14,302 nucleotides of DNA from positions 5,285 to 19,586 of the forward strand of contig WQSA01000006.1 of NCBI GenBank assembly GCA_009788135.1, read 5' to 3'. The DNA is from Candidatus Fibrimonadales bacterium. Lineage in GTDB: Bacteria > Fibrobacterota > Fibrobacteria > Fibrobacterales > Fibrobacteraceae. The position numbers were made by a program, and so were the translations under genes. The notes under the pieces were generated by a model. It was not told the origin of the DNA. It did not search any database and saw only the letters and a program-made list of their open reading frames with translations. This document shows positions 1-6,959 of the stretch, piece by piece. The stretch's first letter is position 1. The number at the start of each line of letters is the position of its first letter.

Positions 1-1148
1 CAGAAGTAGAAGTAGCGAAAATTCCGCTTGCGGTAGCTACGGAAGATACGACCAAGGCTTTGCTGAGGTTCGCCAGAGGTTACAGAAAAACTTTCCAAAA
101 CCTGAAAGTTGTTGGCATAACGGGCAGCGCAGGCAAAACATCCACAAAAGAGATGATAGCCGCAGTGCTCGCAAAAAATTGCAACACGCTTGTCACAAAG
201 GGAAACTTGAATAATCTTTTTGGCGTGCCAATGACCTTGCTCGGATTGAAAAACGAGCATGAAGCTGCCGTTATAGAAATGGGAACCAGCATGCCGGGCG
301 AAATTCGCCAGCTCACCCAAGCGGCGGTTCCGGATATCGCCGTGATTACAAACGTTGGCCCTGCTCATTTGGATGGTTTGGGAGACTTGGAAGGCGTGTT
401 CAAGGAAAAGAAATCAATAGCCGAAGGCTTTGAGAAAAACGGGCATCTGATTATAAATGCAGACGATAAAATGCTTTCCAAAATTCGCAGCTCTTCAAAA
501 TACGATGTAATAACTTATGGCATAAACAGAGGAATGGTTAAACCGGATGAGATTCTATGGGAAGACGGCTGCGCCAAATTCCGCATATCGCGTACATGGT
601 TTAAGCTTTCGGTTCCAGGCATTCACAATGTTTATAACGCTCTTGCCGCTATTGCTGTTGGCGATCTGTTCAAAATGTCTAAAAGCGCGATTGCCGAAGC
701 TCTTTCCGAAGTGAAGGCTTATGATATGAGAATGCAGATTTTTGAAGAAAACGGGATTACGCTTATATCCGATTGCTACAATGCAAATCCTCATTCCATG
801 AAAATGTCTTTGCAAACTCTAGCCAATATGTCTGGCAAAGGCCGCAAAATAGCGGTTCTGGGAGATATGAAGGAATTAGGTTCGCAGAGCAAGGAATATC
901 ACAGGGAAGTGGGCGCAATGCTGCCTGGATTATCCATTGATTATTTGGTAGCAATAGGAAGCGATGCGGAGCAGTACTGCAAAGGAGCTGAAGAAGCCGG
1001 TTTTAAAATGAATAAAATAAAATATTTTGAAGACAAGCAAAGCGCAATAGAGGCGCTGAAATTTTTAATCCGTGAAAACGATACGGTTTTGGTAAAAGCA
1101 TCTCGCTCTATGAAACTGGAAGAGGTATGTAATGGTTTACGTGGTTGA
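1..1148 (+). CDS. murF: UDP-N-acetylmuramoyl-tripeptide--D-alanyl-D-alanine ligase MurF (5' partial)
   Basis: Cytoplasmic ATP-dependent ligase that adds D-Ala-D-Ala to UDP-MurNAc-tripeptide, the last step of the soluble peptidoglycan precursor pathway. The reading frame is open to the left edge from base 3 (reading EVEVAKIPLAVATEDTTKAL), so the gene starts outside the window. The TTG at 60 lies inside this conserved pre-ATPase segment and is not a real start. Visible Mur-ligase hallmarks are the P-loop GSAGKTSTK (about 123-149), NLNNLFGVP, EMGTSMPGEI, ITNVGPAHLDGLG, SDCYNANPHSM, AVLGDMKELG and the C-terminal LVKASRSMKLEEV. About 380 codons are present, against roughly 450 for full-length MurF, so most of the N-terminal UDP-binding domain is missing. 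The 3' end overlaps ftsW by 17 nt. Identification is secure; only the start is unknown. Confidence 0.96.
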   Translation, partial: EVEVAKIPLAVATEDTTKALLRFARGYRKTFQNLKVVGITGSAGKTSTKEMIAAVLAKNCNTLVTKGNLNNLFGVPMTLLGLKNEHEAAVIEMGTSMPGEIRQLTQAAVPDIAVITNVGPAHLDGLGDLEGVFKEKKSIAEGFEKNGHLIINADDKMLSKIRSSSKYDVITYGINRGMVKPDEILWEDGCAKFRISRTWFKLSVPGIHNVYNALAAIAVGDLFKMSKSAIAEALSEVKAYDMRMQIFEENGITLISDCYNANPHSMKMSLQTLANMSGKGRKIAVLGDMKELGSQSKEYHREVGAMLPGLSIDYLVAIGSDAEQYCKGAEEAGFKMNKIKYFEDKQSAIEALKFLIRENDTVLVKASRSMKLEEVCNGLRG

Positions 1149-2379
1149 TTATTTCCACAATGTATGGGAAAGGATAAAGTTTGGCAAATGGTTGCTTTTG
1201 CTAGCTCCGCTATCGTTTTCCATTATTGGGATTTATATAAGCATCAGCACTTTAGACAAAGGAAATATACCATTTAAGAGTTTTGCGGTTGAAAATGCTC
1301 TTATGCCGCTTGTTTTTTTCGCGATAGGTTTTTTATTGCCGGTATCTTTATGGCGGCGCTATGCAGTTCGCTTTGCTCCAGGCGAAAAATTATTGTGGAA
1401 TAGAGATGGATTAAGCTATGCTTTTTTTCTTCTGCTGTTTGCGATGGGTTTGCAAATTTTTGCTATATGGGGAGACAGTTCATGGGATAGAGTAGGACCT
1501 TACACGGATGGCAATGCCATAACCCAGATGAGACGGCAGTTATCTGTTTTTTCGAGACCGTTTCAGGTTGGTGAATTTGTGAAAATTTTTCTTATGATTT
1601 TTGTTGCAAAGATGTTGATTGACATGAGAATAAAAAAGCAGATGAGACTGTGCAAGGAATTTTTCGGGTTTCCGCTTGCGGCTCTTATGTCTGTTGGTTT
1701 TTTTACTTTCCTTATGCCGAATTATTCTATGTTGCTCATATATATGATTATGGTATTTTTTATGATTTTTTTGCAAGAGATGGATATAAAGCCACGCCTA
1801 ACGATGATTGCCGCTTTGGTAATTCCTGCCGTTATTGCATCTTCCATAGCGAATTTAGATAAAGACAGTCCTCTCGCAAAGATACATGGCATTAACAGAG
1901 TCTGGAATTTTTTCAATGAAGAAGGCGTTGGCAATGAGCAGCAAAACGAGGCTTTGCAAGCCTTGGCAGACGGCGGGATTACAGGCAAAGGATGGGACAA
2001 TGGGACAATTAAACGTCGTTTGTTCGGCGCGCGCAACGATTTTGCCTATAGCGTTTTGGGCGAGGAACTTGGGTTCTGGCTTATGGTTCCTATTACTATC
2101 GCTATGGCAGGATTTTTGTTTACCTGTTTTTGGGTTGCGGCAAATATTGAACCTACGGATAGAAATGCGATATTTGCTCAAAATTTAGCTTGGGGCATAG
2201 CGATAATTTTTGCTTTGAACGTGATTTTTCATATAGGGGTTAATTTGAGACTGCTTCCCAACACAGGGCAGCCTTTATCTTTTGTAAGTTCTGGAGGAGC
2301 AAACTTGGCTATGAATTTTTTTCTTATGGGAATGCTTGTGCAAATTTCTTCACTGATAAATAAGGATAAATCGATATGA
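1132..2379 (+). CDS. ftsW: FtsW-like SEDS peptidoglycan polymerase (divergent)
   Basis: Polytopic inner-membrane protein of the SEDS family (FtsW/RodA/SpoVE), the septal glycosyltransferase that polymerises lipid II. About ten hydrophobic segments are visible across 415 residues. The family signature is recognisable near the C-terminus (IGVNLRLLPNTGQPLSFVS, then SGGANLAMN, about residues 368-395). The ALQALADGGITGKGW block (274-288) and NDFAYSVLGEELGF (302-315) are also present; Asp303 lines up with the catalytic Asp of FtsW/RodA. Several usual features are altered: the LPE before the catalytic HTD is replaced by FGA-RND, FQPSE by FQVGE (144-148), and PDLG by PNYS (196-199), which loses an Asp. 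ATG 1132 is preceded by AGAGG at 1121-1125. The position between murF and murG favours FtsW over RodA. It overlaps murF by 17 nt and murG by 4 nt (ATGA). Confidence 0.88.
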   Translation: MVYVVDYFHNVWERIKFGKWLLLLAPLSFSIIGIYISISTLDKGNIPFKSFAVENALMPLVFFAIGFLLPVSLWRRYAVRFAPGEKLLWNRDGLSYAFFLLLFAMGLQIFAIWGDSSWDRVGPYTDGNAITQMRRQLSVFSRPFQVGEFVKIFLMIFVAKMLIDMRIKKQMRLCKEFFGFPLAALMSVGFFTFLMPNYSMLLIYMIMVFFMIFLQEMDIKPRLTMIAALVIPAVIASSIANLDKDSPLAKIHGINRVWNFFNEEGVGNEQQNEALQALADGGITGKGWDNGTIKRRLFGARNDFAYSVLGEELGFWLMVPITIAMAGFLFTCFWVAANIEPTDRNAIFAQNLAWGIAIIFALNVIFHIGVNLRLLPNTGQPLSFVSSGGANLAMNFFLMGMLVQISSLINKDKSI

Positions 2380-3356
2380 AAACAGTTCTTTTTGTATGCG
2401 GCGGCACTGGCGGACATGTGTTCCCGGCTGTAGCTGTGGCTGAAAATTTCGCAAGCTCGTACAATATTATTTTTGCAGGTCGAGCTGCGCCATCCATGGA
2501 AGAGAGGTTGCTCTCCTCTAGGTTTAATTATCGGCATATTAAGGCGGTTCCCTTAACGAGGAACAGCATAATTAAAAATTTATTTTTGCCGTTCAGCTTG
2601 CTCTCTTGCGTGCTGGGAGCGGCGAAGCTGCTTAAAGCGGAAAAACCGGAATTTATAGTCGGCACCGGAGGCTATGTAGCTTTGCCTATTATGCTTGCCG
2701 CTATTTTGAAAAGAATTCCTTTTTATGCGATAGAGCCTAATGCTGTTATGGGAATTGCGAATAAGATATGCGCCAAGTTTGCAAAAAAAGTTTACATCGC
2801 TTCCCCTGTTCGCAAGATGCCGGAGAATTTGCCTGCACCCGAGGCTTTTGCAGACAGCAAAAAATTCCGCATTTTAATAACAGGCGGAAGCCAGGGCGCA
2901 CTTGGCATAAACAGAAAAATGGATCAGATTATAGAGAAGCTTGAAAAAACATCCATTGTATGGCAAGTGGGCGCAAAAAATGTAGATAAATACAAGTATC
3001 CTTGCGCAGTTGCGTTTCTGGATAACATTTACGCATATATGCAGCACGCAGATTTGATAATCTCGCGTTCCGGAGCTTCAACCCTTGCGGAAATTCTCGC
3101 ATTCGGAAAGCCTTCAATTCTCCTGCCTTATCCTTATGCAACGGCAAACCATCAGGAGCATAATGCAAGAGCCGTGGAAAAAGAAGGAGCTGCATTTGTG
3201 GAATTGGACAAAGAGCCCAATGCGCTTTTTGAAAAAATAACGAACTTGATGAATGATAGGGAAAAACTTTCGCAGATGTCTAAAAAAGCGAGCGAGCTTG
3301 GCGAAAAGAATCGCAAAGCGGCAAGCGAAATTGCGAGGGACATATGCTCGACTTAG
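2376..3356 (+). CDS. murG: UDP-GlcNAc:lipid I N-acetylglucosaminyltransferase MurG
   Basis: Peripheral membrane GT-B glycosyltransferase that transfers GlcNAc to lipid I to make lipid II, the substrate of the FtsW-type polymerase encoded next to it. Motifs seen in order are the N-terminal lipid I-binding loop GGTGGHVFPA (residues 9-18), VGTGGYVALP (95-104), ITGGSQGALGIN (168-179), and the UDP-sugar pocket RSGASTLAEILAFGKPSILLP (231-251) followed by NHQEHNA (258-264). At 326 residues it is a little shorter than the usual 350-365, but no core motif is missing. The start codon overlaps the ftsW stop (ATGA), with AAGGA at 2362-2366 as the ribosome binding site. It overlaps murC by 13 nt, so the two are probably translationally coupled. 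Confidence 0.96.
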   Translation: MKTVLFVCGGTGGHVFPAVAVAENFASSYNIIFAGRAAPSMEERLLSSRFNYRHIKAVPLTRNSIIKNLFLPFSLLSCVLGAAKLLKAEKPEFIVGTGGYVALPIMLAAILKRIPFYAIEPNAVMGIANKICAKFAKKVYIASPVRKMPENLPAPEAFADSKKFRILITGGSQGALGINRKMDQIIEKLEKTSIVWQVGAKNVDKYKYPCAVAFLDNIYAYMQHADLIISRSGASTLAEILAFGKPSILLPYPYATANHQEHNARAVEKEGAAFVELDKEPNALFEKITNLMNDREKLSQMSKKASELGEKNRKAASEIARDICST

Positions 3357-4735
3357 ATAAGTTCATACCAAATAGGCGCATACGCAAAACGCATTTCATT
3401 GGAATTGGCGGAGCCGGAATGAGCGGCATAGCAGAAGTTTTGTTCCACAACGGTTTTGAAGTGAGCGGCTCTGATATGCAGGAAAGCACGCAGACTAAGT
3501 ATTTGCAAAATTTGGGAGTGAAAGTATTTATAGGGCATAAAGCGGAAAATATCGCAGGCACGGAAATAGTGGTTTATTCCTCAGCGGTTCACGCTGAGAA
3601 TCCGGAAATGGTTCAAGCTAAGGTGCAGGGCATTCCGATTATTCGCAGAGCGGAAATGCTCGGCGAGCTTATGCGTTTGAAATATACTCTGGCAATAGCC
3701 GGGACTCATGGAAAATCAAGTACAACATCCATGGTAGGTTCAATTCTGGAAGCAGCAAACGAAGACCCTACAGTTATAGTAGGCGGCATTGTGCAGGGCA
3801 AAGGCTCTGGAGCAACCGTTGGAAAAGGTTCTTATCTCGTTGCGGAGTCCGATGAATTTGATCACAGTTTTTTGAAAATGATGCCAAGCTCGGCGATTAT
3901 CACCAATATCGATGCAGACCATTTGGATACCTACAAGGATTTGGATGATATAAAGAGCGCTTTTGTTGAATTTGCGAACAAGGTCCCTTTTTACGGGCAG
4001 GTGGTTTTGTGCCTGGATGATGTTGGATGCCAGAGCGTTTTGGCAAGGCTCTCAAAACCCGTGATAACTTACGGCTTTAGTCCGCAGGCTACTTATAGCA
4101 TTAAGAGTTGCCGCTATTTTGAAAGCGGTTCGGAGTTCACGGTTTATCGCAGGGGAGAATTGCTCGGAGATTTTTCAATTCGTCTTTTGGGCAAGCATAA
4201 TGTTCAAAATGCAGTCGGTGCTCTTGCGCTTGCAACTGAGGAATCCATTCCCGTGGAGTTTTCCAAAAAAGCTCTCGCGGAATTTGCCGGAGTTGAAAGG
4301 AGAATGGAGTTCAAGGGAATGGTAAAAGGAGCTTTGGTATTTGACGATTATGCTCATCATCCTACCGAGGTTGCCGCAAGTCTCGCTGCATTCAGGGAAT
4401 CTTTCCCGGGAAAGCGCATTATAGCGGTATTCCAGCCTCATTTGTATTCTCGCACCAAAGACCATGCGGAGGAGTTCGGCGCGGTTTTTGGGAACAGCGA
4501 TATTCTTTTGGCATGCGATATTTACGGAGCGAGGGAAGAGCCTGTGGAAGGAGTTTCCGGTAAGCTTATTTTTGATTTTGCTCATGCAAGAGGGCATAAG
4601 AATGCGCATTTTATTGGCGCAAAGGAAAATGCTCTTGAATTTTTGGCTAATGAGGCGAAGGATGGAGATTTGATAGTGACAATGGGTGCCGGAAACATAA
4701 CTGCGCTTTCCGCAAAAATCCTGGAGATGGTATGA
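3344..4735 (+). CDS. murC: UDP-N-acetylmuramate--L-alanine ligase MurC
   Basis: Cytoplasmic ATP-dependent ligase that adds L-Ala to UDP-MurNAc, the first amino-acid step of the stem peptide. The 463-residue length is normal for the family. The N-terminal Rossmann motif is FIGIGGAGMSGIAEVL (18-33). The ATP-binding P-loop is AGTHGKSSTTSM (119-130), with Ser where many MurC have Thr. ESDEFDHSF (168-176), ITNIDADHLDTY (185-196), GKHNVQNAVGAL (283-294), DDYAHHPTEVAA (334-345) and FQPHLYSRT (363-371) follow in the expected order. The HHPTE motif distinguishes MurC/Mpl from MurD, E and F; cluster context supports MurC. GAGGG at 3335-3339 precedes ATG 3344. The 3' end overlaps ftsQ by 4 nt. No murB or ddl follows, unlike the enterobacterial order. 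Confidence 0.96.
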   Translation: MLDLDKFIPNRRIRKTHFIGIGGAGMSGIAEVLFHNGFEVSGSDMQESTQTKYLQNLGVKVFIGHKAENIAGTEIVVYSSAVHAENPEMVQAKVQGIPIIRRAEMLGELMRLKYTLAIAGTHGKSSTTSMVGSILEAANEDPTVIVGGIVQGKGSGATVGKGSYLVAESDEFDHSFLKMMPSSAIITNIDADHLDTYKDLDDIKSAFVEFANKVPFYGQVVLCLDDVGCQSVLARLSKPVITYGFSPQATYSIKSCRYFESGSEFTVYRRGELLGDFSIRLLGKHNVQNAVGALALATEESIPVEFSKKALAEFAGVERRMEFKGMVKGALVFDDYAHHPTEVAASLAAFRESFPGKRIIAVFQPHLYSRTKDHAEEFGAVFGNSDILLACDIYGAREEPVEGVSGKLIFDFAHARGHKNAHFIGAKENALEFLANEAKDGDLIVTMGAGNITALSAKILEMV

Positions 4736-5541
4736 AGTTAGGGCATAACGAAAGACAAAGGCGAGAAGCGATTACGCGCTTGGTTTCAAAAGCAAGAGAC
4801 TCCGTTAAAATACGTTTTTTGAAGAACAAAAGACGTATAGTAGGTTTATGCGTTTTGCTTGCGCTTTGCGTAGCGGCTTTTATATTTGTCATTCCTAGCG
4901 TGCAATCGGATGATTTTATGTCTTTCAAAAAAATAACACCTGTAAATTTGAAAAGAATTTCGCCCGATGCTTTCAGAAAAATAATAGGCTTCAACTATAG
5001 AGAAGAAATTTACTCAAAAGACACAGCATATATTCGTGCTCGCTTGGAAGCAAGCAATATGATTTTTGGGGATGTTCAGTTTATCGTTAACTTTATACCT
5101 TATGAGCTTGAGATAAAATTTACGGAAGCCAGCCCGCTGTTTGTTGTTATGTCTGCGGAACCCGTTATATATTCGGATAAGGGAGAAATTTACCCGTATA
5201 GTGCCAATATTGCAGATTTGCCTGTTGTAAAAGCCAATGAGCCTGGGGACATAGCCTTGGCAATAAAATTTTTAATAGATATGAGAAAAAACGATGCTAT
5301 GCTTTACTCAAGGGTTTCCCAATTGATTCCGAGCGAAGCGGACAGGCAAATAATGGTATTTTTTAACGATGTGGACTTTAAAACTAAATTTTCTTTAGAA
5401 GATGATTGCTGGAAAATAGCCTATAGACACTATAGGCAGTTGACCAGGAACATGCAAGTATTGAATATACATTCAATAGCTGTTTTGGATTTGCGATTCA
5501 GGCAGCTTGCGTACATAACAGAAAAAAACGGGAGACTGTGA
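4732..5541 (+). CDS. ftsQ: Cell division protein FtsQ/DivIB-like (POTRA domain)
   Basis: Bitopic membrane protein expected to link the cytoplasmic divisome to the periplasmic septal synthases. The N-terminus is basic and cytoplasmic (residues 1-36). One transmembrane helix follows at about 36-55 (IVGLCVLLALCVAAFIFVI), then a periplasmic region that begins like a POTRA domain (FKKITPVNLKRIS) and continues with the beta-domain pattern EASPLFVVMSAEPVIYSDKGEIYP. The C-terminal IAVLDLRFRQLAYI resembles the end of the FtsQ beta domain. Overall similarity is weak, as is usual for FtsQ; the call rests on topology plus its exact position between murC and ftsA. GGAG at 4723-4726 serves ATG 4732, which overlaps the murC stop by 4 nt. 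The length of 269 residues is typical. Confidence 0.85.
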   Translation: MKLGHNERQRREAITRLVSKARDSVKIRFLKNKRRIVGLCVLLALCVAAFIFVIPSVQSDDFMSFKKITPVNLKRISPDAFRKIIGFNYREEIYSKDTAYIRARLEASNMIFGDVQFIVNFIPYELEIKFTEASPLFVVMSAEPVIYSDKGEIYPYSANIADLPVVKANEPGDIALAIKFLIDMRKNDAMLYSRVSQLIPSEADRQIMVFFNDVDFKTKFSLEDDCWKIAYRHYRQLTRNMQVLNIHSIAVLDLRFRQLAYITEKNGRL

Positions 5542-5542
5542 G

Positions 5543-6925
5543 ATGGGTGCGAATAAAGCGAAACTCAACTTGGACTTTGGACACGGTGGAATCAGCATGA
5601 ATTTCGCCAAAGCAAATGACATTCAGCCGCGCGATGGCGCGGAGAGCGATTGGGAAGTAGGAACTCTTCGATTTCAAACTGAAGAGTTTGAAGATTTTCC
5701 TGGAATTTCGCAACATAAAGTTGATGACGGCCGCATTAAAACAGTAGCAGAAATTATCAATGACAGGATAGTGGAATGGCAGAACGAAACTGGCTACGAT
5801 TTTGATCGCCTTATGGAGATTACAATTTCCGCTGCTTTCTTTGAAGTTGTGTACTTTCCTTATAATCTTCCGCTTTCGCTTAGGGAAATTACGGATGAGG
5901 ATATGGTTAAAATAGAGGAATGCAAAAGGCCGGAGAAGATGTCTCAAATTCATATTCCCGATGAAAAAATAAGAACTCTCACTAGCCCTTATTATACTAT
6001 TTTGAATGAAAAGGGCGTGACTTCAAGACATCTCGATCCTAAAGGCAGAATGACCAAGAGTCTTGGCTTTAACGCTTACTTCATCACCAAGCACCCGGCG
6101 CTTTCAAAACTTTTGGATGTAATGAAAGACGAGGAGGACAAAATAAACCTCTCTCTCTCTTGCGAAAAGGAACTCATGGCGCTTGCCAATGCAAGGGAAA
6201 AAGCTGGCAAAACAGCACTGATACATATCACGGATTTAATGTCTGAGTTTTCCGTATGGGAAAACTCAGAACTAAAGTATTTGAATAAAAAGGAATCCGG
6301 ATTCAAAGACTTGAGAGAAGCTATTTGGCGGCTATGTCTTTTTTATCATAAAAATTCGATATTGACGGAACAGGATTACAAACTTACGCAGAATCACGAG
6401 CTTATGCAAAAATTTCACAATATGGTGCTGAATGCTGGAGTTACCGATGATTCCAAAGAACTTTTGTCTGCAGACGATTGTTCGGGTTTGCTTGAGCATG
6501 TGTCTTGCATTTTGGAAAATGAGACTGAGGAAAGCGTTAAATACGGCAGACTCGCTTTGCCGGGCAAGAATAAAACCAAAACAACCTTTACTATAAGCAA
6601 TTATGTATTGTGTTACTTTACCAGAGAAGCAATTCGCAATCTGTTGCTTGAAATAAAGCGGGCAATTTTCAGCGATGATTTTTGCAAGCCTGAATTCATA
6701 TTGCTGGAATGTCCGCTGCCGTTAAAAGGGCTGGAGAAGGTGGCCGAAGATGTTTTTGAAAATTCTGCTAGAAGGGCAGTTGTGAAATGGGATGGGGAAG
6801 CTAGGAACGATTTGTCTTCTTCGGGCATTGGCGCTTTGCAAAGCTTGATTGCCAACAACGTTCCGGAAAAGAAGAAAACCAAGAAATTGCCTTTTTTTGG
6901 ATGGATTTTCTCTAAAGCTTCGTAA
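5543..6925 (+). CDS. ftsA: Divergent FtsA-like protein, probable FtsZ membrane anchor with degenerate ATP site
   Basis: Occupies the ftsA position, 1 nt after ftsQ and 34 nt before ftsZ. FtsA is an actin-fold ATPase that anchors FtsZ to the membrane. A threading by eye fits the fold: phosphate-1-like NLDFGHGGIS (9-18); a 1C-like region with LREITDEDMVKIEE (113-126) and IPDEKIRTLTSPYYTI (138-153); a hinge-like SSSGIGALQSL (425-435). The last 16 residues (KKLPFFGWIFSKAS at 447-460) look like the amphipathic membrane-targeting helix of FtsA after a Lys-rich linker. The phosphate-2 glycines are gone (IHITDLMSEFSVW, 227-239), and the adenosine motif (LTGGGA..PG in FtsA) reads LLECPLPLKGLEKVAEDVF (387-405). 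At 460 residues it is somewhat longer than common FtsA. Start ATG 5543 has GGGAG at 5530-5534. Homology is inferred from pattern and context, not overall identity. Confidence 0.72.
   Translation: MGANKAKLNLDFGHGGISMNFAKANDIQPRDGAESDWEVGTLRFQTEEFEDFPGISQHKVDDGRIKTVAEIINDRIVEWQNETGYDFDRLMEITISAAFFEVVYFPYNLPLSLREITDEDMVKIEECKRPEKMSQIHIPDEKIRTLTSPYYTILNEKGVTSRHLDPKGRMTKSLGFNAYFITKHPALSKLLDVMKDEEDKINLSLSCEKELMALANAREKAGKTALIHITDLMSEFSVWENSELKYLNKKESGFKDLREAIWRLCLFYHKNSILTEQDYKLTQNHELMQKFHNMVLNAGVTDDSKELLSADDCSGLLEHVSCILENETEESVKYGRLALPGKNKTKTTFTISNYVLCYFTREAIRNLLLEIKRAIFSDDFCKPEFILLECPLPLKGLEKVAEDVFENSARRAVVKWDGEARNDLSSSGIGALQSLIANNVPEKKKTKKLPFFGWIFSKAS
6242..6270 (+). repeat. 12-bp perfect inverted repeat (hairpin) inside ftsA
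   Basis: TCTGAGTTTTCC at 6242-6253 is exactly complementary to GGAAAACTCAGA at 6259-6270, with a 5-base loop GTATG. It lies in codons about 234-243 of the ftsA-like gene, over the segment equivalent to the FtsA phosphate-2 loop. No U-tract follows, so it is not a standard intrinsic terminator. A stem of this length with a short loop is unlikely by chance in 14 kb (rough expectation about 0.01). Its function is unknown; an mRNA stem or a protein-binding site are both possible. Confidence 0.75.
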
Positions 6926-6949
6926 AAAATTACTATTTTCCAATAACTT

Positions 6950-6959
6950 GGAGGTTTAA
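6950..6959 (+). promoter_or_regulatory. Strong ribosome binding site of ftsZ
   Basis: GGAGG at 6950-6954 lies 5 nt before the ATG at 6960. It is the best Shine-Dalgarno match in the operon and sits in the only real gap of the cluster (6926-6959). A TATTTT at 6934-6939 in the same gap could be a -10-like box for a local ftsZ promoter, but no -35 partner is evident. This fits a need for higher FtsZ than FtsA output. Confidence 0.75.

Noticed and set aside
60..62. TTG as start of murF
   Set aside because: The frame stays open to the window edge, and the residues before it match the conserved segment before the MurF ATP loop, so the gene is truncated by the window.
3580..3598. CTCAGCG/CGCTGAG stem in murC
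   Set aside because: A 7-bp stem inside a conserved coding region, common by chance.
5419..5478. Two 8-bp inverted repeats near the end of ftsQ (5419-5437 and 5459-5478)
   Set aside because: Within chance expectation for length and without a T-run; coding constraint alone can explain them.
5662..5692. Two mutually exclusive 8-bp hairpins early in ftsA (5662-5669 with 5681-5688; 5673-5680 with 5685-5692), attenuator-like
   Set aside because: Stems of 8 bp with short loops are expected about once or twice by chance in 14 kb, and no terminator T-run or leader peptide is nearby.
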